A DNA stretch of 64,000 nt, from positions 248,001 to 312,000 of the forward strand of contig CAWKNC010000002.1 of NCBI GenBank assembly GCA_963851045.1, in the 5' to 3' direction. The translations under genes were made by a program, and so were the position numbers. Shown here in pieces: positions 1-8,559 of this stretch. This DNA comes from WHSW01 sp963851045 (GTDB taxonomy: Bacteria; Actinomycetota; Thermoleophilia; Solirubrobacterales; 70-9). Position 1 is the stretch's first letter, and each line of letters opens with the position of its first letter. The notes beneath the pieces were generated by a model. That model searched no databases. It saw only the letters and a program-made list of their open reading frames with translations, and was not told the DNA's origin.

Positions 1-522
1 CTCGCGCAGATAGCGGTCGAGCCTTGCAACCTCGGCAGCAAAGCTGGAGCGGCCGGGCTGAATGTCCAACAGCAGGAGCGCATCGTGCGCGCGCGCTGCT
101 CGCAGGTAGCGCCGGATCACTGAGTCCGGGGTCTGGTTTCGATAGAGCCCGTCCTCGCCCGGATCCGCGGCCGCGACCGTCGCGAGCAGTTCGAGCACCG
201 GCAGCACCGGCCGCTCCTCGGTTGCGTAGGGCTCGGCCTGGGACTCGAGCTCGGCGACCGCCTCGTCCGGACTCCCGATCCCGAGCGCGCCAAGCTCCTC
301 ACTGGCGGGTGCGCCGTAGTAGGCGACAAGGCGGAAATCGGGGAGAAGTGTGCGGCCACCGCGCGGCAGCTCCGGAAGCTGATCGGCGGCGCTCTGTGCC
401 TCCTCGACCGCCTCCGGTGACCCGCTCCCGCTGATCAGCCCGATCGCAAAGGCGAGCGTTGCGAGGACGCCCGCGACGAGGATCGCGAGCCGCCGCCGTT
501 GTTCGACAGATGCAGACTTGAT
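1..522 (-). CDS. membrane-anchored extracytoplasmic protein, cut by window edge
   Basis: The frame is open from the left edge back to a TGA at 571-573. The translation looks genuine: a basic start (KSASVEQRRR), one membrane segment at about residues 11-31, then an exported domain with FRLVAYYGAP and LLLLDIQPGR. No ATG, GTG or TTG occurs before the membrane segment. ATC at 520-522 is in frame and lies 7 nt after TATCGT, so I place the start there provisionally. It diverges from the osmoprotectant transporter gene at 549. I recognise it only as resembling uncharacterised conserved actinobacterial proteins; the C-terminus lies outside the window. The CDS is fairly sure, the start is not. Confidence 0.72.
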   Translation of the reverse strand, partial: MKSASVEQRRRLAILVAGVLATLAFAIGLISGSGSPEAVEEAQSAADQLPELPRGGRTLLPDFRLVAYYGAPASEELGALGIGSPDEAVAELESQAEPYATEERPVLPVLELLATVAAADPGEDGLYRNQTPDSVIRRYLRAARAHDALLLLDIQPGRSSFAAEVARLDRYLRE

Positions 523-529
523 GACCGCA

Positions 530-539
530 ACGATACGAT
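530..539. promoter_or_regulatory. overlapping divergent -10 elements
   Basis: TACGAT (534-539, plus) lies 9 nt before GTG 549. TATCGT (530-535, minus) lies 7 nt before the ATC at 520-522. The two hexamers share two bases, so polymerase could use only one direction at a time. No -35 match is seen. Inferred from spacing. Confidence 0.5.
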
Positions 540-548
540 CGAGCGCGA

Positions 549-1739
549 GTGCAGGCGGCCGAAGGCTCCATCAGCTCCGGGGAAGCCCTTTCGGTGGAGT
601 TCCGCGAGGCGACCAAGCGGTACCCCGGCGCCGACCGCGCTGCGGTCGATCAGCTGAGCCTCGAAGTCCAGGCCGGCGAGATCTGCGTGCTTGTCGGCCC
701 CTCGGGATGCGGGAAGACCACCGCGATGCGGATGGCCAATCGCATGGTCGAGATCACCGAGGGCGACATTCTCATCGGCGACCGCTCCGTGCGCGACCGG
801 GCACCTGCCGAGCTTCGCCGTGAGATCGGCTACGTCATCCAGCAGATCGGGCTTTTCCCGCACCGCACGATCTCCGAGAACATTGCAACGGTCCCGGCGC
901 TTCTGGGCTGGGAGGGCGAGCGTGGGAAGGAGCGCGCGGCGGAACTGCTGGCGCTCATCGGTCTCGATCCCGAGATCGGCGATCGCTATCCCGCTCAGCT
1001 CTCGGGCGGCCAGCAGCAGCGTGTGGGGGTGGCCCGCGCCCTTGCGGTCAACCCGGGCGTGATGTTGATGGATGAGCCCTTCGGCGCCGTCGACCCGATC
1101 AATCGCGAGCGTCTGCAGAATGAGTTTTTGAGGCTGCAGGCGGAGCTGCGCAAGACGATCCTCTTCGTCACCCACGACATCGACGAGGCGATCAAGATGG
1201 GTGACCGGATCGCGGTGCTCAAGGAGGGCGGACATCTCGCCCAGTACGCAACGCCCTCGGAGCTCTTGATGGCGCCGGCCGACGACTTCGTCGAGGACTT
1301 CGTTGGCGCCGATCGCGCGCTCAAGCGCCTCGCCTTGATGCGGGTCGCCGACATCGACCTCTGGGAAGCACCCCTTGCGCACGTGGGCCAGTCGACCGCC
1401 GAGGTGCGCGCCAAGCTCGAAGGCGCCGAGGTTCCCCATGCGCTTGTCGTCGACGACAAGCGACGGCCGCTTGGCTGGCTCTCAGACGCTGATCTGCGTG
1501 CCGAGACGGTCCCCCAAAAACCCGACAGCAGTCCGGACCCGATCCTCGATGTCGAGGACGTGATGCGTGATGCCCTCTCCGACCTGCTTCAGGCCGAGAC
1601 TCGCTACGCCCCTGTGGTGGACGGGCAGGGCCGGATCGCGGGAGTCCTTTCGGTCGAGATCATCTCGGAGTTCCTGTCGTCCCGCGATGCGCTCAAAGAC
1701 GAACGCCCGGCGGCGGAGCGACCCCTGACCACGTCGTGA
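549..1739 (+). CDS. opuCA: osmoprotectant (glycine betaine/choline type) ABC transporter ATP-binding protein
   Basis: This is the cytoplasmic ATPase of a compatible-solute importer. Walker A GPSGCGKTT is at about residues 50-58, the ABC signature LSGGQQQRV at about 150-158, and Walker B VMLMDEP at about 171-177. The C-terminal 130 residues form a CBS pair, as in OpuCA/ProV-type ATPases that sense ionic strength. GTG 549 is chosen because TACGAT lies 9 nt upstream; GTG 594 is an alternative closer to the usual N-terminus. The stop overlaps the permease start by 4 bp (GTGA), so translation is probably coupled. Substrate (betaine, choline or carnitine) cannot be told from sequence. Confidence 0.93.
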   Translation: MQAAEGSISSGEALSVEFREATKRYPGADRAAVDQLSLEVQAGEICVLVGPSGCGKTTAMRMANRMVEITEGDILIGDRSVRDRAPAELRREIGYVIQQIGLFPHRTISENIATVPALLGWEGERGKERAAELLALIGLDPEIGDRYPAQLSGGQQQRVGVARALAVNPGVMLMDEPFGAVDPINRERLQNEFLRLQAELRKTILFVTHDIDEAIKMGDRIAVLKEGGHLAQYATPSELLMAPADDFVEDFVGADRALKRLALMRVADIDLWEAPLAHVGQSTAEVRAKLEGAEVPHALVVDDKRRPLGWLSDADLRAETVPQKPDSSPDPILDVEDVMRDALSDLLQAETRYAPVVDGQGRIAGVLSVEIISEFLSSRDALKDERPAAERPLTTS

Positions 1740-2473
1740 TCGCGACCGCCGCCGCGTCGCTGCTTCCGCTTGCCAGCGGCGATGACTTCGTCAGAGACCG
1801 AAGTAGCGAAGCGGCCGATTGCGTGGCGGAGAACAGCACCGTCTGTGTCGGCTGGGCGATCGACAATTTCGACCGTTACGTCTCCCCGCTGCTCGAGCAC
1901 ATCGTCTTGGTCTCGACCTCGGTGGTCGCTGGCTTCGTGATCGCGTTTGGGTTGGCGCTCGTCTCGCATCGGCGCCGCTGGTTGATTCCCGCGCTCACCG
2001 GCGCCACCGGGATCCTCTACACGCTGCCGAGCATTGCCCTGTTCACGCTGCTGCTGCCGATTACCGGTCGCGGGACGGTCACCGCGATCATCGCGCTCAC
2101 GCTCTACACGCTGCAGATCATCTATCGCAACATGGTCGTCGGGCTCGCGAACGTCCCGGCCTCGGTGCGCGACGCCGGGCGCGGGATGGGGATGACCAAC
2201 CGTCAGCTGTTCTGGCGAATCGAGCTGCCGTTGGCGACCCCCGAGATCATCGCGGGACTGCGGATCGCAACCGTCTCGACGGTCGCGATCGCCACGCTCG
2301 CGCTGTTTGCTGGCGCGGGCGGCCTGGGGGCTGAGATCTACAGCGACATCGCGTTCAAGACCGGAATCGTGGTCGCCGGCGGACTCGCGATCGTGCTCGC
2401 TCTCGTATTCGACGGGCTGTTGGTCGGCGTGCAGCGCCTGCTGACGCCGTGGCGAAAGGTGCGGGCGATATGA
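1736..2473 (+). CDS. opuCB: osmoprotectant ABC transporter permease (OpuCB-like)
   Basis: Integral membrane permease of 245 residues. After a periplasmic N-terminal stretch of about 40 residues with a Cys pair it has roughly five to six hydrophobic segments. The EAA-type loop that contacts the ATPase reads GMGMTNRQLFWRIELPLA. Its start overlaps the ATPase stop (GTGA) and its stop overlaps the next permease (ATGA), a typical tightly coupled opu operon. Two similar permeases flanked by an ATPase and a binding protein match the OpuC/ProU-like four-gene layout. Confidence 0.9.
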   Translation: MIATAAASLLPLASGDDFVRDRSSEAADCVAENSTVCVGWAIDNFDRYVSPLLEHIVLVSTSVVAGFVIAFGLALVSHRRRWLIPALTGATGILYTLPSIALFTLLLPITGRGTVTAIIALTLYTLQIIYRNMVVGLANVPASVRDAGRGMGMTNRQLFWRIELPLATPEIIAGLRIATVSTVAIATLALFAGAGGLGAEIYSDIAFKTGIVVAGGLAIVLALVFDGLLVGVQRLLTPWRKVRAI

Positions 2474-3213
2474 GCCTGAGCTTGCTTCCGATCGCCGGCC
2501 TCTTCGACTCGTTTGGTGGCGCCTTCGACTTCATCTTCAGCCAGCGCGCCCCCGAGGGCGTCAGCGGCAAGCCGGTTGGCGGCCTCGGGGAGGCGCTTGG
2601 CTTCATGTGGACGCAGACCTGGATCTCCTTGGCCGCATTGGGGGTGGCGATTGCGATCGCCCTGCCGGCCGGCCTATACCTCGGTCATCGCGGCACCGGT
2701 GAGCTCGTCGCGGTCGCGCTCGCGAACGCAGGTCGAGCCATCCCCGAGCTGGCGCTGATCGCGTTCATGGCCGCGTTCGTCGGCTTCGGGGTGGTCCCGC
2801 TGATCGTGGCCCTGATGGTGCTTGGGATTCCCCCGATCGTGACCAATGCGTTCGTCGGCATGCGACAGGTCGATCCCGGCGCCGTCGAGGCCGCGCGCGG
2901 TGTCGGCATGACGGAGATGGGGGTGGTCACGAAGGTCGAGCTTCCGCTCGCAATCCCGACGATCATGACCGGCGTTCGCACCGCGGCCGTCAACATCGTC
3001 GCGACGGCGACGATCGCGCCGCTTGTCGGGGTCGTGACCCTCGGTGACTACATCATCAACTTCAACGTCTACGGCGACGACGGGGTGCTCGCGGGCGCGA
3101 TCCTGGTCGCGCTGCTCGCGCTCACGTTCGAGTTCGTCCTGGCCGGAGTGCAGCGGCTGCTCACACCGCGTGGGCTGAGGCTCGAGCAGGAGGCCGCGCG
3201 CGCAACTGTCTGA
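2470..3213 (+). CDS. opuCD: osmoprotectant ABC transporter permease (OpuCD-like)
   Basis: Second permease, 247 residues from ATG 2470, which overlaps the previous stop as ATGA. An ATG at 2449 is in frame but would overlap the upstream gene by 25 bp, so I prefer 2470. Hydrophobic segments alternate as in the paralogue, and the EAA loop reads GVGMTEMGVVTKVELPLAIP. It should pair with the permease at 1736 to form the membrane channel. A 104-nt gap without a terminator-like hairpin separates it from the binding-protein gene, so one transcript is likely. Confidence 0.9.
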   Translation: MSLSLLPIAGLFDSFGGAFDFIFSQRAPEGVSGKPVGGLGEALGFMWTQTWISLAALGVAIAIALPAGLYLGHRGTGELVAVALANAGRAIPELALIAFMAAFVGFGVVPLIVALMVLGIPPIVTNAFVGMRQVDPGAVEAARGVGMTEMGVVTKVELPLAIPTIMTGVRTAAVNIVATATIAPLVGVVTLGDYIINFNVYGDDGVLAGAILVALLALTFEFVLAGVQRLLTPRGLRLEQEAARATV

Positions 3214-3317
3214 CCCACCCATTGGGACAAGGTCAAGGATGTCCGTGTACCCAACCGCCTAGGATCCTGCGGCGTCCGCGAATGGCGGATTCCAAACGAG
3301 AGGGAGAGTCAGCAGAA

Positions 3318-4313
3318 ATGAGCACCCACCCCCGGCTGCGAGCGCTGTTCGCGTTGTTCGCTGCCCTCACGATCATCTTCGCTTTCGCGGCGTGTGGTGA
3401 CGACGATGACAACGGCACAGGTGCCGATTCCGGCGAGGAAGCCACGGCGACTGGCGACCTCATTGAGTCCAATCCGGACAACGGATCGATCAGCCTCACG
3501 GTCGGTTCAAAGAACTTCACCGAGCAGATCGTGCTCGGCGAGATCTACGCCCAGGCCCTCGAGGCCGCGGGCTACGACGTCTCCACCGATCTCAACCTCG
3601 GATCCGAGATCGTGGCGCTGAAGGCCCTCGAGCAGGGCGAGATCAGCGGCTATCCGGAGTACACCTCGACCGCGCTCACCTCGCTCTTTGGGTTCGCGCC
3701 CGAGGACGTGCCCGGTGATCCGGCCGAGGCCCTCGATGCCGCGCAGCCGGAACTCGACAAGCGCGGCCTGGTCGCGTACCCGGCGACCCCATTCTCGTCC
3801 GCGAACGCGGTCGGGATGCTGGCCTCCAAGGCAGAGGAGCTCGGGATCACGTCGATCTCCGACCTCGCCGATCATCAGGACCTGACGCTCTACGGCTCGC
3901 CCGAGTGCCGTCAGCGGATCGACTGCCTCGCAGGGCTCGAGGAGTACTACGGGCTCGACGGCCTGCGTCAGAACTTCACGCCGGTCGACATCGGTCTGCG
4001 TTACGAGGTTCTCGACAAGGGCGACGCGGACCTGTCGATCCTCTTCACCACGGACGCGCAGCTTTCGACCTCGAGCGATTACGTGCTGCTCGAGGACGAC
4101 CAGGGCGTGCTCCCCGCGGGCAACGTGACGTTCATCGCCACCCAGGACGCCGCCGACGAGGCCGGTCCTGACTTCGGCGAGACGATCGAGAAGGTTCAGG
4201 GGAGCCTCTCGCTGGAGGTGATGCAGGAGCTCAACGCTCGCGTCGACGTCGACCGGGAGAAGGCCGAGGAGGCCGCGCGCCAGTACCTGGAGGAGTTCGG
4301 CTACATCGAGTAG
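3318..4313 (+). CDS. opuCC: osmoprotectant substrate-binding lipoprotein (OpuCC/OpuBC-like)
   Basis: Solute-binding lipoprotein of 331 residues that feeds the transporter. The signal peptide ends in a lipobox FAFAAC with Cys26 as the lipidation site, followed by a flexible acidic linker. The mature domain starts LTVGSKNFTEQ and continues GYPEYTSTAL, the usual landmarks of the OpuAC/ProX-like family. ATG 3318 is chosen because AGGGAGAG lies 9-10 nt upstream and the signal peptide starts there; the frame extends back to 3222 but that adds a poorly coding stretch. A strong hairpin follows the stop. Confidence 0.92.
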   Translation: MSTHPRLRALFALFAALTIIFAFAACGDDDDNGTGADSGEEATATGDLIESNPDNGSISLTVGSKNFTEQIVLGEIYAQALEAAGYDVSTDLNLGSEIVALKALEQGEISGYPEYTSTALTSLFGFAPEDVPGDPAEALDAAQPELDKRGLVAYPATPFSSANAVGMLASKAEELGITSISDLADHQDLTLYGSPECRQRIDCLAGLEEYYGLDGLRQNFTPVDIGLRYEVLDKGDADLSILFTTDAQLSTSSDYVLLEDDQGVLPAGNVTFIATQDAADEAGPDFGETIEKVQGSLSLEVMQELNARVDVDREKAEEAARQYLEEFGYIE

Positions 4314-4328
4314 TCGCTGAGTCGCCGG

Positions 4329-4361
4329 CTGCCCACGGGGTAGAGAGAGCCCCGTGGGCAG
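4329..4361 (+). promoter_or_regulatory. 12-bp hairpin covering the start of the next gene
   Basis: CTGCCCACGGGG (4329-4340) and CCCCGTGGGCAG (4350-4361) are perfect inverted repeats around a 9-nt purine-rich loop, TAGAGAGAG. No T run follows. The GTG start of the HAD gene (4354) lies inside the 3-prime arm and its only purine-rich, RBS-like bases lie in the loop. It may terminate the opu transcript, block translation of the HAD gene, or both. Confidence 0.7.
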
Positions 4362-5004
4362 CGCGGCACTACTTGACGTCGACGGAACGCTTGTCGACTC
4401 GAACTATCAGCACGCGATCGCCTGGTATCGGGCCTTTCGCGAGCACGACCTGACGCCCGCGATCTGGCGGATTCACCGCCACATCGGCATGGGTGGCGAC
4501 CAGCTGGTCGCCGCGGTCGCCGGCGACGAGGTCGAGGGCGAGCACGGCGATTCAATCCGCGATGCCGAGGGACGCCTCTACGGTGAGCTGATCGACGAGG
4601 TCGTGGCGTTCGACGGCGCCAGCGACCTGATCGTCGCCCTGCATGAGCGCGGCCATGACCTCGTGCTCGCGTCGTCAGCGCACGAGCAGGACGCCGAGCA
4701 CTACATCGACCTGCTCGATGCCGGCGAGCTCCTCGCGGCCTACACGACATCCGCTGACGTCGAGGCGACGAAGCCGGAGCCGGACCTCGTCGTCGCGGCG
4801 ATGGAGAAGGTCGACGCGGACTCGGCGGTGATGGTCGGCGACTCGACGTGGGACATCGAGGCGGCAAAGCGCGCCGGCCTCGAGACGCTCGCCGTACTCA
4901 CCGGTGGCTTCAGCGAGGCCGAGCTTCGCGACGCTGGCGCGCTCCACGTCTTCGAGTCGCTCGTCGATCTGCGGGAGAACCTGGACTCGACGCCGCTGCG
5001 GTAG
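4354..5004 (+). CDS. HAD-superfamily phosphatase (phosphoglycolate phosphatase-like)
   Basis: Cytosolic phosphohydrolase of 216 residues. Motif I LLDVDGTL supplies nucleophile Asp8 and Asp10, a KPEPD motif supplies the lysine near residue 139, and VGDSTWDIEAAKRAG forms motif IV. The four-helix cap of subfamily I lies between motif I and VVAFDGA. Because motif I must sit near the N-terminus, GTG 4354 is essentially forced even though it is buried in a hairpin. Substrate is unknown; phosphoglycolate or a sugar phosphate would be usual. Its TAG stop forms part of the -10 element of the next gene. Confidence 0.85.
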   Translation: MGSAALLDVDGTLVDSNYQHAIAWYRAFREHDLTPAIWRIHRHIGMGGDQLVAAVAGDEVEGEHGDSIRDAEGRLYGELIDEVVAFDGASDLIVALHERGHDLVLASSAHEQDAEHYIDLLDAGELLAAYTTSADVEATKPEPDLVVAAMEKVDADSAVMVGDSTWDIEAAKRAGLETLAVLTGGFSEAELRDAGALHVFESLVDLRENLDSTPLR

Positions 5005-5007
5005 CTT
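5002..5007 (+). promoter_or_regulatory. leaderless-type -10 element TAGCTT
   Basis: TAGCTT lies 9 nt before ATG 5017, which has no Shine-Dalgarno sequence. The hexamer overlaps the TAG stop of the HAD gene. Confidence 0.45.
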
Positions 5008-5016
5008 CAGGCGCCG

Positions 5017-6084
5017 ATGGCGCCAAAGCTCGGCATCAACCTCGGCTACTGGGGAATCGGCCCGAAGGGCGATGACGCCCTCGAGCTCGTGCGCGCGTGC
5101 GAGGCGCGCGGCTTCGACTCCGTCTGGGTGGCCGAGTCCTACGGATCCGACGTGGTCTCGGTGCTCTCATGGCTCGCGCCGCAGACCGAGACCATCAAGC
5201 TTGGGGCGGCGATCATGCAGGTCCCGGCCCGTCCGCCAGCGGCGGCCGCGATGGCGGGGGCGACGATCGACGAGCTCTCCGGCGGGCGCTTCATCTTCGG
5301 CTTCGGCCCTTCCGGCCCGCAGGTGTCGGAGGGCTGGTACGGGGTCGAGTACGCGAAGCCCTGGGGACGCACACGTGAGTACATCGAGATCGTCCGCGAG
5401 ATCATGCGCCGCGAGGGACCGCTCGAGCACAGGGGCAAGCACTACGCCCTGCCGATCGAGGGCGGCACGGGGCAGGGCAAGGCGCTGAAGCTCAACTTCC
5501 ACCCGCTGCGCAACGAGATTCCCGTTTTCGTTGGCGCGATCGGACGCAAGTCGGTCGAGATGGCCGCTGAGATCTGCGACGGATGGATTCCGATCTTCTT
5601 TTCGCCCGACGCGTTCGAGGAGACCTGGGGCGAGCACCTCGAGGCGGGCTTTGCCAAGGGCGAACGCACGCGCGCCGACCTCGAGATCTCTCCGTCGGTG
5701 CAGGTGGCGATCGATGGCGACCTCGACGCTGCCCGCGCGGTCGTCAAGGCCGGCCTGCTCCTCTATCTCGGGGGCATGGGCTCGCGCGAGACCAACTTCT
5801 ATGTCGACCTCACCCACCGCTTCGGCTTCGGCGATGTCGCCGACGAGGTCCAGGGCCTGTTTCTCGACGGCAAGCGCGACGAGGCCTACCAGGCGATTCC
5901 CGACGAGCTCGTTGACGCAACGTCGCTCGTCGGCTCTGAGGAGGAGGTTGGCGAGCGCATCGCCAAGTTCGAGAAGGCGGGCGTCGACCGCCTGATCTGC
6001 TCAGCGGTTCATATGGACCCGGCGCAGCGCCTCCACACCGTTGAGCGCCTCGCGGCGATCGTCGGCACCTCGGCCACCGCCTGA
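5017..6084 (+). CDS. LLM-class F420-dependent oxidoreductase
   Basis: Flavin/F420-type TIM-barrel oxidoreductase of 355 residues from the luciferase-like monooxygenase superfamily. N-terminal GINLGYWG and FDSVWVAESYG, then IDELSGGRFIFGFGPSGPQ, follow the usual pattern of actinobacterial F420-dependent members. The region PVFVGAIGRKSVEMAAEICDGW is the typical cofactor-binding barrel segment. The substrate cannot be predicted. It lies 12 nt after the HAD gene but has its own leaderless-type promoter. F420 rather than FMN use is inferred from family resemblance. Confidence 0.85.
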   Translation: MAPKLGINLGYWGIGPKGDDALELVRACEARGFDSVWVAESYGSDVVSVLSWLAPQTETIKLGAAIMQVPARPPAAAAMAGATIDELSGGRFIFGFGPSGPQVSEGWYGVEYAKPWGRTREYIEIVREIMRREGPLEHRGKHYALPIEGGTGQGKALKLNFHPLRNEIPVFVGAIGRKSVEMAAEICDGWIPIFFSPDAFEETWGEHLEAGFAKGERTRADLEISPSVQVAIDGDLDAARAVVKAGLLLYLGGMGSRETNFYVDLTHRFGFGDVADEVQGLFLDGKRDEAYQAIPDELVDATSLVGSEEEVGERIAKFEKAGVDRLICSAVHMDPAQRLHTVERLAAIVGTSATA

Positions 6085-6125
6085 ACCAGCCGTCACCGGG
6101 CGCGACCGGCGCACGGATCGCCGCG

Positions 6126-6146
6126 CTTCGATAGAACTGATCGAAG
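6126..6146. repeat. inverted repeat, possible terminator or operator
   Basis: CTTCGAT (6126-6132) and ATCGAAG (6140-6146) pair around a 7-nt loop in the 104-nt gap between the oxidoreductase and the secreted protein. No T tract follows. It could end the upstream transcript or bind a regulator of the gene at 6189. Confidence 0.4.
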
Positions 6147-6188
6147 GTCAGCGGGTGTCGTCATCGTCGGGGGACGGGAGGCTCATAT

Positions 6189-8480
6189 ATGTCTAGGTCG
6201 TTGGGGCGCAAGCTATCGGGGGGTCTGCTCACGCTGGCCGTGATCGTGGCGCTTTCGCCGAGCGCGAACGCCGCGCACTTTCTGATGGACCATCCCGCGC
6301 CTGCGTTCGACCCACCGGGCGGGCTGCCCTCGTCCACGATCAACTCCGGCGGGGAGGGCGCGGAGTGGGAGCTGGTGGACACGATCAGCTCCGGCAACCC
6401 CCATACCGACCTCGATTTCTTCACTCAGGGGCAGGACATCTACGCGACCGTCGGCACGCTCGGCGTTGGTCCCAACGGCGGCGGCCAGACGATCGTGCAG
6501 CTGACGGAGGGCGGCGAGATCGCCCCGAAGTTCCTCTCAGCGCATCCTTCGGCCAGCTGTCTTTCCAACCCCTCCGCTGCGACCGGGCTCCAGCACGACG
6601 TCGAGGCCGCGCCCAAGGGCAACTCGATTCTCAACTCAGCCAACCCGTACGCGGTGCGAACGGACACCCAGCTGCTCATCGATGCCTCCGACGCGGCGGG
6701 CCGCTGCCACGATCAGGGCGTGCTCGGGATCCAGAGCGCTCCCCGCGGCGGGCTCGAGCTCATCGACGTCACCGACGTTGCCAACCCGGTCGAGATCGGC
6801 CTCACAAGCCACGCGGGCCAGGCCCATACGGTCAACGTCGACCCCAAGCGCCCTCACATCGCGTATGTCTCGACATCTGACGCCGTCACCGTCACAGACG
6901 GCGTGCGCCAGAACGAGGTCGCCGGAGGCGATGCAAACGACCTCGACGGCTTTGAGGTCGTCGACTACTCCTCGTGTATGAACTTCCCCGCCGACACCAG
7001 CGTCGACGCGAAGCGCACGTCCTGCCTCCCGCAGGTCTATCGCTACCGCTTCCCGACCGCCGAGATGGCACTGGGGCACACGGTTCAGGAAGGCGGCTCG
7101 GCGATCTTCGGCTGTCACGAGCTCGAGGTCTACCCCGACGACAGACTCACCTGCGGCGGCGGCAGCGCCCTGATCGCCCTCGATATGAGTGGCGCGTTCG
7201 ACGACATGGGTACCCCGACCGACTACTCCGACGACAGGCCACGCGGAACCCCGCTTCCGTGCCAGATACGCCCGAGCTCCAGCAGCGGACCGTTTGCGAC
7301 CGGTGCTCAGGTGACCGACTGCGTCGACGGAACCGGCAGCGGCTCGACGGACCTCAACATCCCGAACTGGCTTGCGGGCGGTGCCCCGTCACTCACCGGT
7401 GTTACCCATCTGGGCAGCATCCACCACCAGGGCGGTGGCCCGGGCCAGGGCTCGATCCCACCGTTCGACTCGACCGAGGACCTGGCCTTCAACCACGAGT
7501 CCGAGCTCAGCGGATCGGGTAAGTCGCTGATCGCCACCGACGAAAGGGGCGGGGGAATCCTCCCGCCGGGCGCCTCGTGCACCCCCGTGGGCGACAACGT
7601 TGCCGGTAACGGCGGCGTCCACTTCTACAAAACGAACGCGCTTACGACCGCGGGGCCGGGCACGGCCGAGGAGTCCCAGGCCGCGTACGCCCTGACGCCA
7701 GAGGGCGAGAAGGCGATCTTCCGCGCGCCGATTCGCACCCAGGCTCGGGGCACGGTCTGCACCGCGCACGTGTTCCAGCAGATTCCCGGCGAGAACCGGA
7801 TCTTCATGGCCTGGTACTCGCAGGGGACCCAGGTCATCGACTTCGTCGAGAACGCCGACGGCACCGTGCGATTCGCCAATGCGGGCTACTTCATCCCCGA
7901 GAACGCGAACGAGTGGGTGTCGGCTGTGTTCAAGGCTGAACAGAACAGCGACGGCACGTCCACCTACTACGGCGCGACGGGTGACTTCGCTCTCGGTGAG
8001 GCCGGGCGCAACTCGATCGATGTCTACAAGGTCACTCTGCCCCCTGCGCCGCAAGCCGTCGCAGCGGACGGCGGGGGTGATGGGCCCGGCGGCGGCGACG
8101 ACGCCGACGGAGCGCCAGCCGGCGCCTGCGCCCAGGCGCTCAACGGCACCAAGACCGCGGACAACCTGCTCGGGAGCATTGCCGGCGACAAGATCAAGGG
8201 CCGCGGCGGCGACGACAAGCTCAACGGGCGCGACGGCGACGACTGCATCAACGGCGGCGGCGGTGCCGACCGCATCAAGGGCGACACCGGCGCCGACAAG
8301 CTCGTGGGCGGACGCGGACGCGACCGCCTCATCGGCGGCGCCGATGACGACGTGTTGCGCAGCGCCAGGGGCGGCCGCGACCGGGTCAGGTGCGGCAAGG
8401 GCGAGGACAAGGCCGTCGTCGACCGTCGCGACAGGACTCGCGGATGCGAGCGGGTCAAGGTCCGAGGCCTACGTAGGTAG
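6189..8480 (+). CDS. secreted beta-propeller-like protein with C-terminal Gly/Asp calcium-type repeats
   Basis: Exported protein of 763 residues. The signal peptide has a basic start and ends near SANAAH. The large middle domain has LVIVD-like features (HTVNVDPKRPHIAYVST, GGLELIDVTDVANPVEIG) suggesting a propeller that binds or reports something outside the cell. From about residue 650 come RTX-like nonapeptides (GRGGDDKLNGRDGDD). The chain ends in a two-Cys cap, RVRCGKGEDK and TRGCERVKV. ATG 6189 follows GGGAG at 6176-6180. Ligand and function are unknown. Confidence 0.85.
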   Translation: MSRSLGRKLSGGLLTLAVIVALSPSANAAHFLMDHPAPAFDPPGGLPSSTINSGGEGAEWELVDTISSGNPHTDLDFFTQGQDIYATVGTLGVGPNGGGQTIVQLTEGGEIAPKFLSAHPSASCLSNPSAATGLQHDVEAAPKGNSILNSANPYAVRTDTQLLIDASDAAGRCHDQGVLGIQSAPRGGLELIDVTDVANPVEIGLTSHAGQAHTVNVDPKRPHIAYVSTSDAVTVTDGVRQNEVAGGDANDLDGFEVVDYSSCMNFPADTSVDAKRTSCLPQVYRYRFPTAEMALGHTVQEGGSAIFGCHELEVYPDDRLTCGGGSALIALDMSGAFDDMGTPTDYSDDRPRGTPLPCQIRPSSSSGPFATGAQVTDCVDGTGSGSTDLNIPNWLAGGAPSLTGVTHLGSIHHQGGGPGQGSIPPFDSTEDLAFNHESELSGSGKSLIATDERGGGILPPGASCTPVGDNVAGNGGVHFYKTNALTTAGPGTAEESQAAYALTPEGEKAIFRAPIRTQARGTVCTAHVFQQIPGENRIFMAWYSQGTQVIDFVENADGTVRFANAGYFIPENANEWVSAVFKAEQNSDGTSTYYGATGDFALGEAGRNSIDVYKVTLPPAPQAVAADGGGDGPGGGDDADGAPAGACAQALNGTKTADNLLGSIAGDKIKGRGGDDKLNGRDGDDCINGGGGADRIKGDTGADKLVGGRGRDRLIGGADDDVLRSARGGRDRVRCGKGEDKAVVDRRDRTRGCERVKVRGLRR

Positions 8481-8489
8481 CTGACCTGC

Positions 8490-8510
8490 CGGGCGCTCGA
8501 TCGGCGCCCG
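8490..8510 (+). terminator. hairpin terminator after the 6189 gene
   Basis: CGGGCGC (8490-8496) and GCGCCCG (8504-8510) pair around a 7-nt loop, 10 nt after the stop codon. No U tract, as is common in high-G+C actinobacteria. Confidence 0.6.
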
Positions 8511-8533
8511 AGGGTGGATCGCCGCCAGCTTGT

Positions 8534-8539
8534 TAGGCT
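8534..8539 (+). promoter_or_regulatory. candidate -10 TAGGCT for pnt operon
   Basis: TAGGCT lies 20 nt before ATG 8560, giving a short leader of about 13 nt. No clear -35 box. Confidence 0.4.
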
Positions 8540-8559
8540 GCCGTCCGCTCTTCCGCTGG

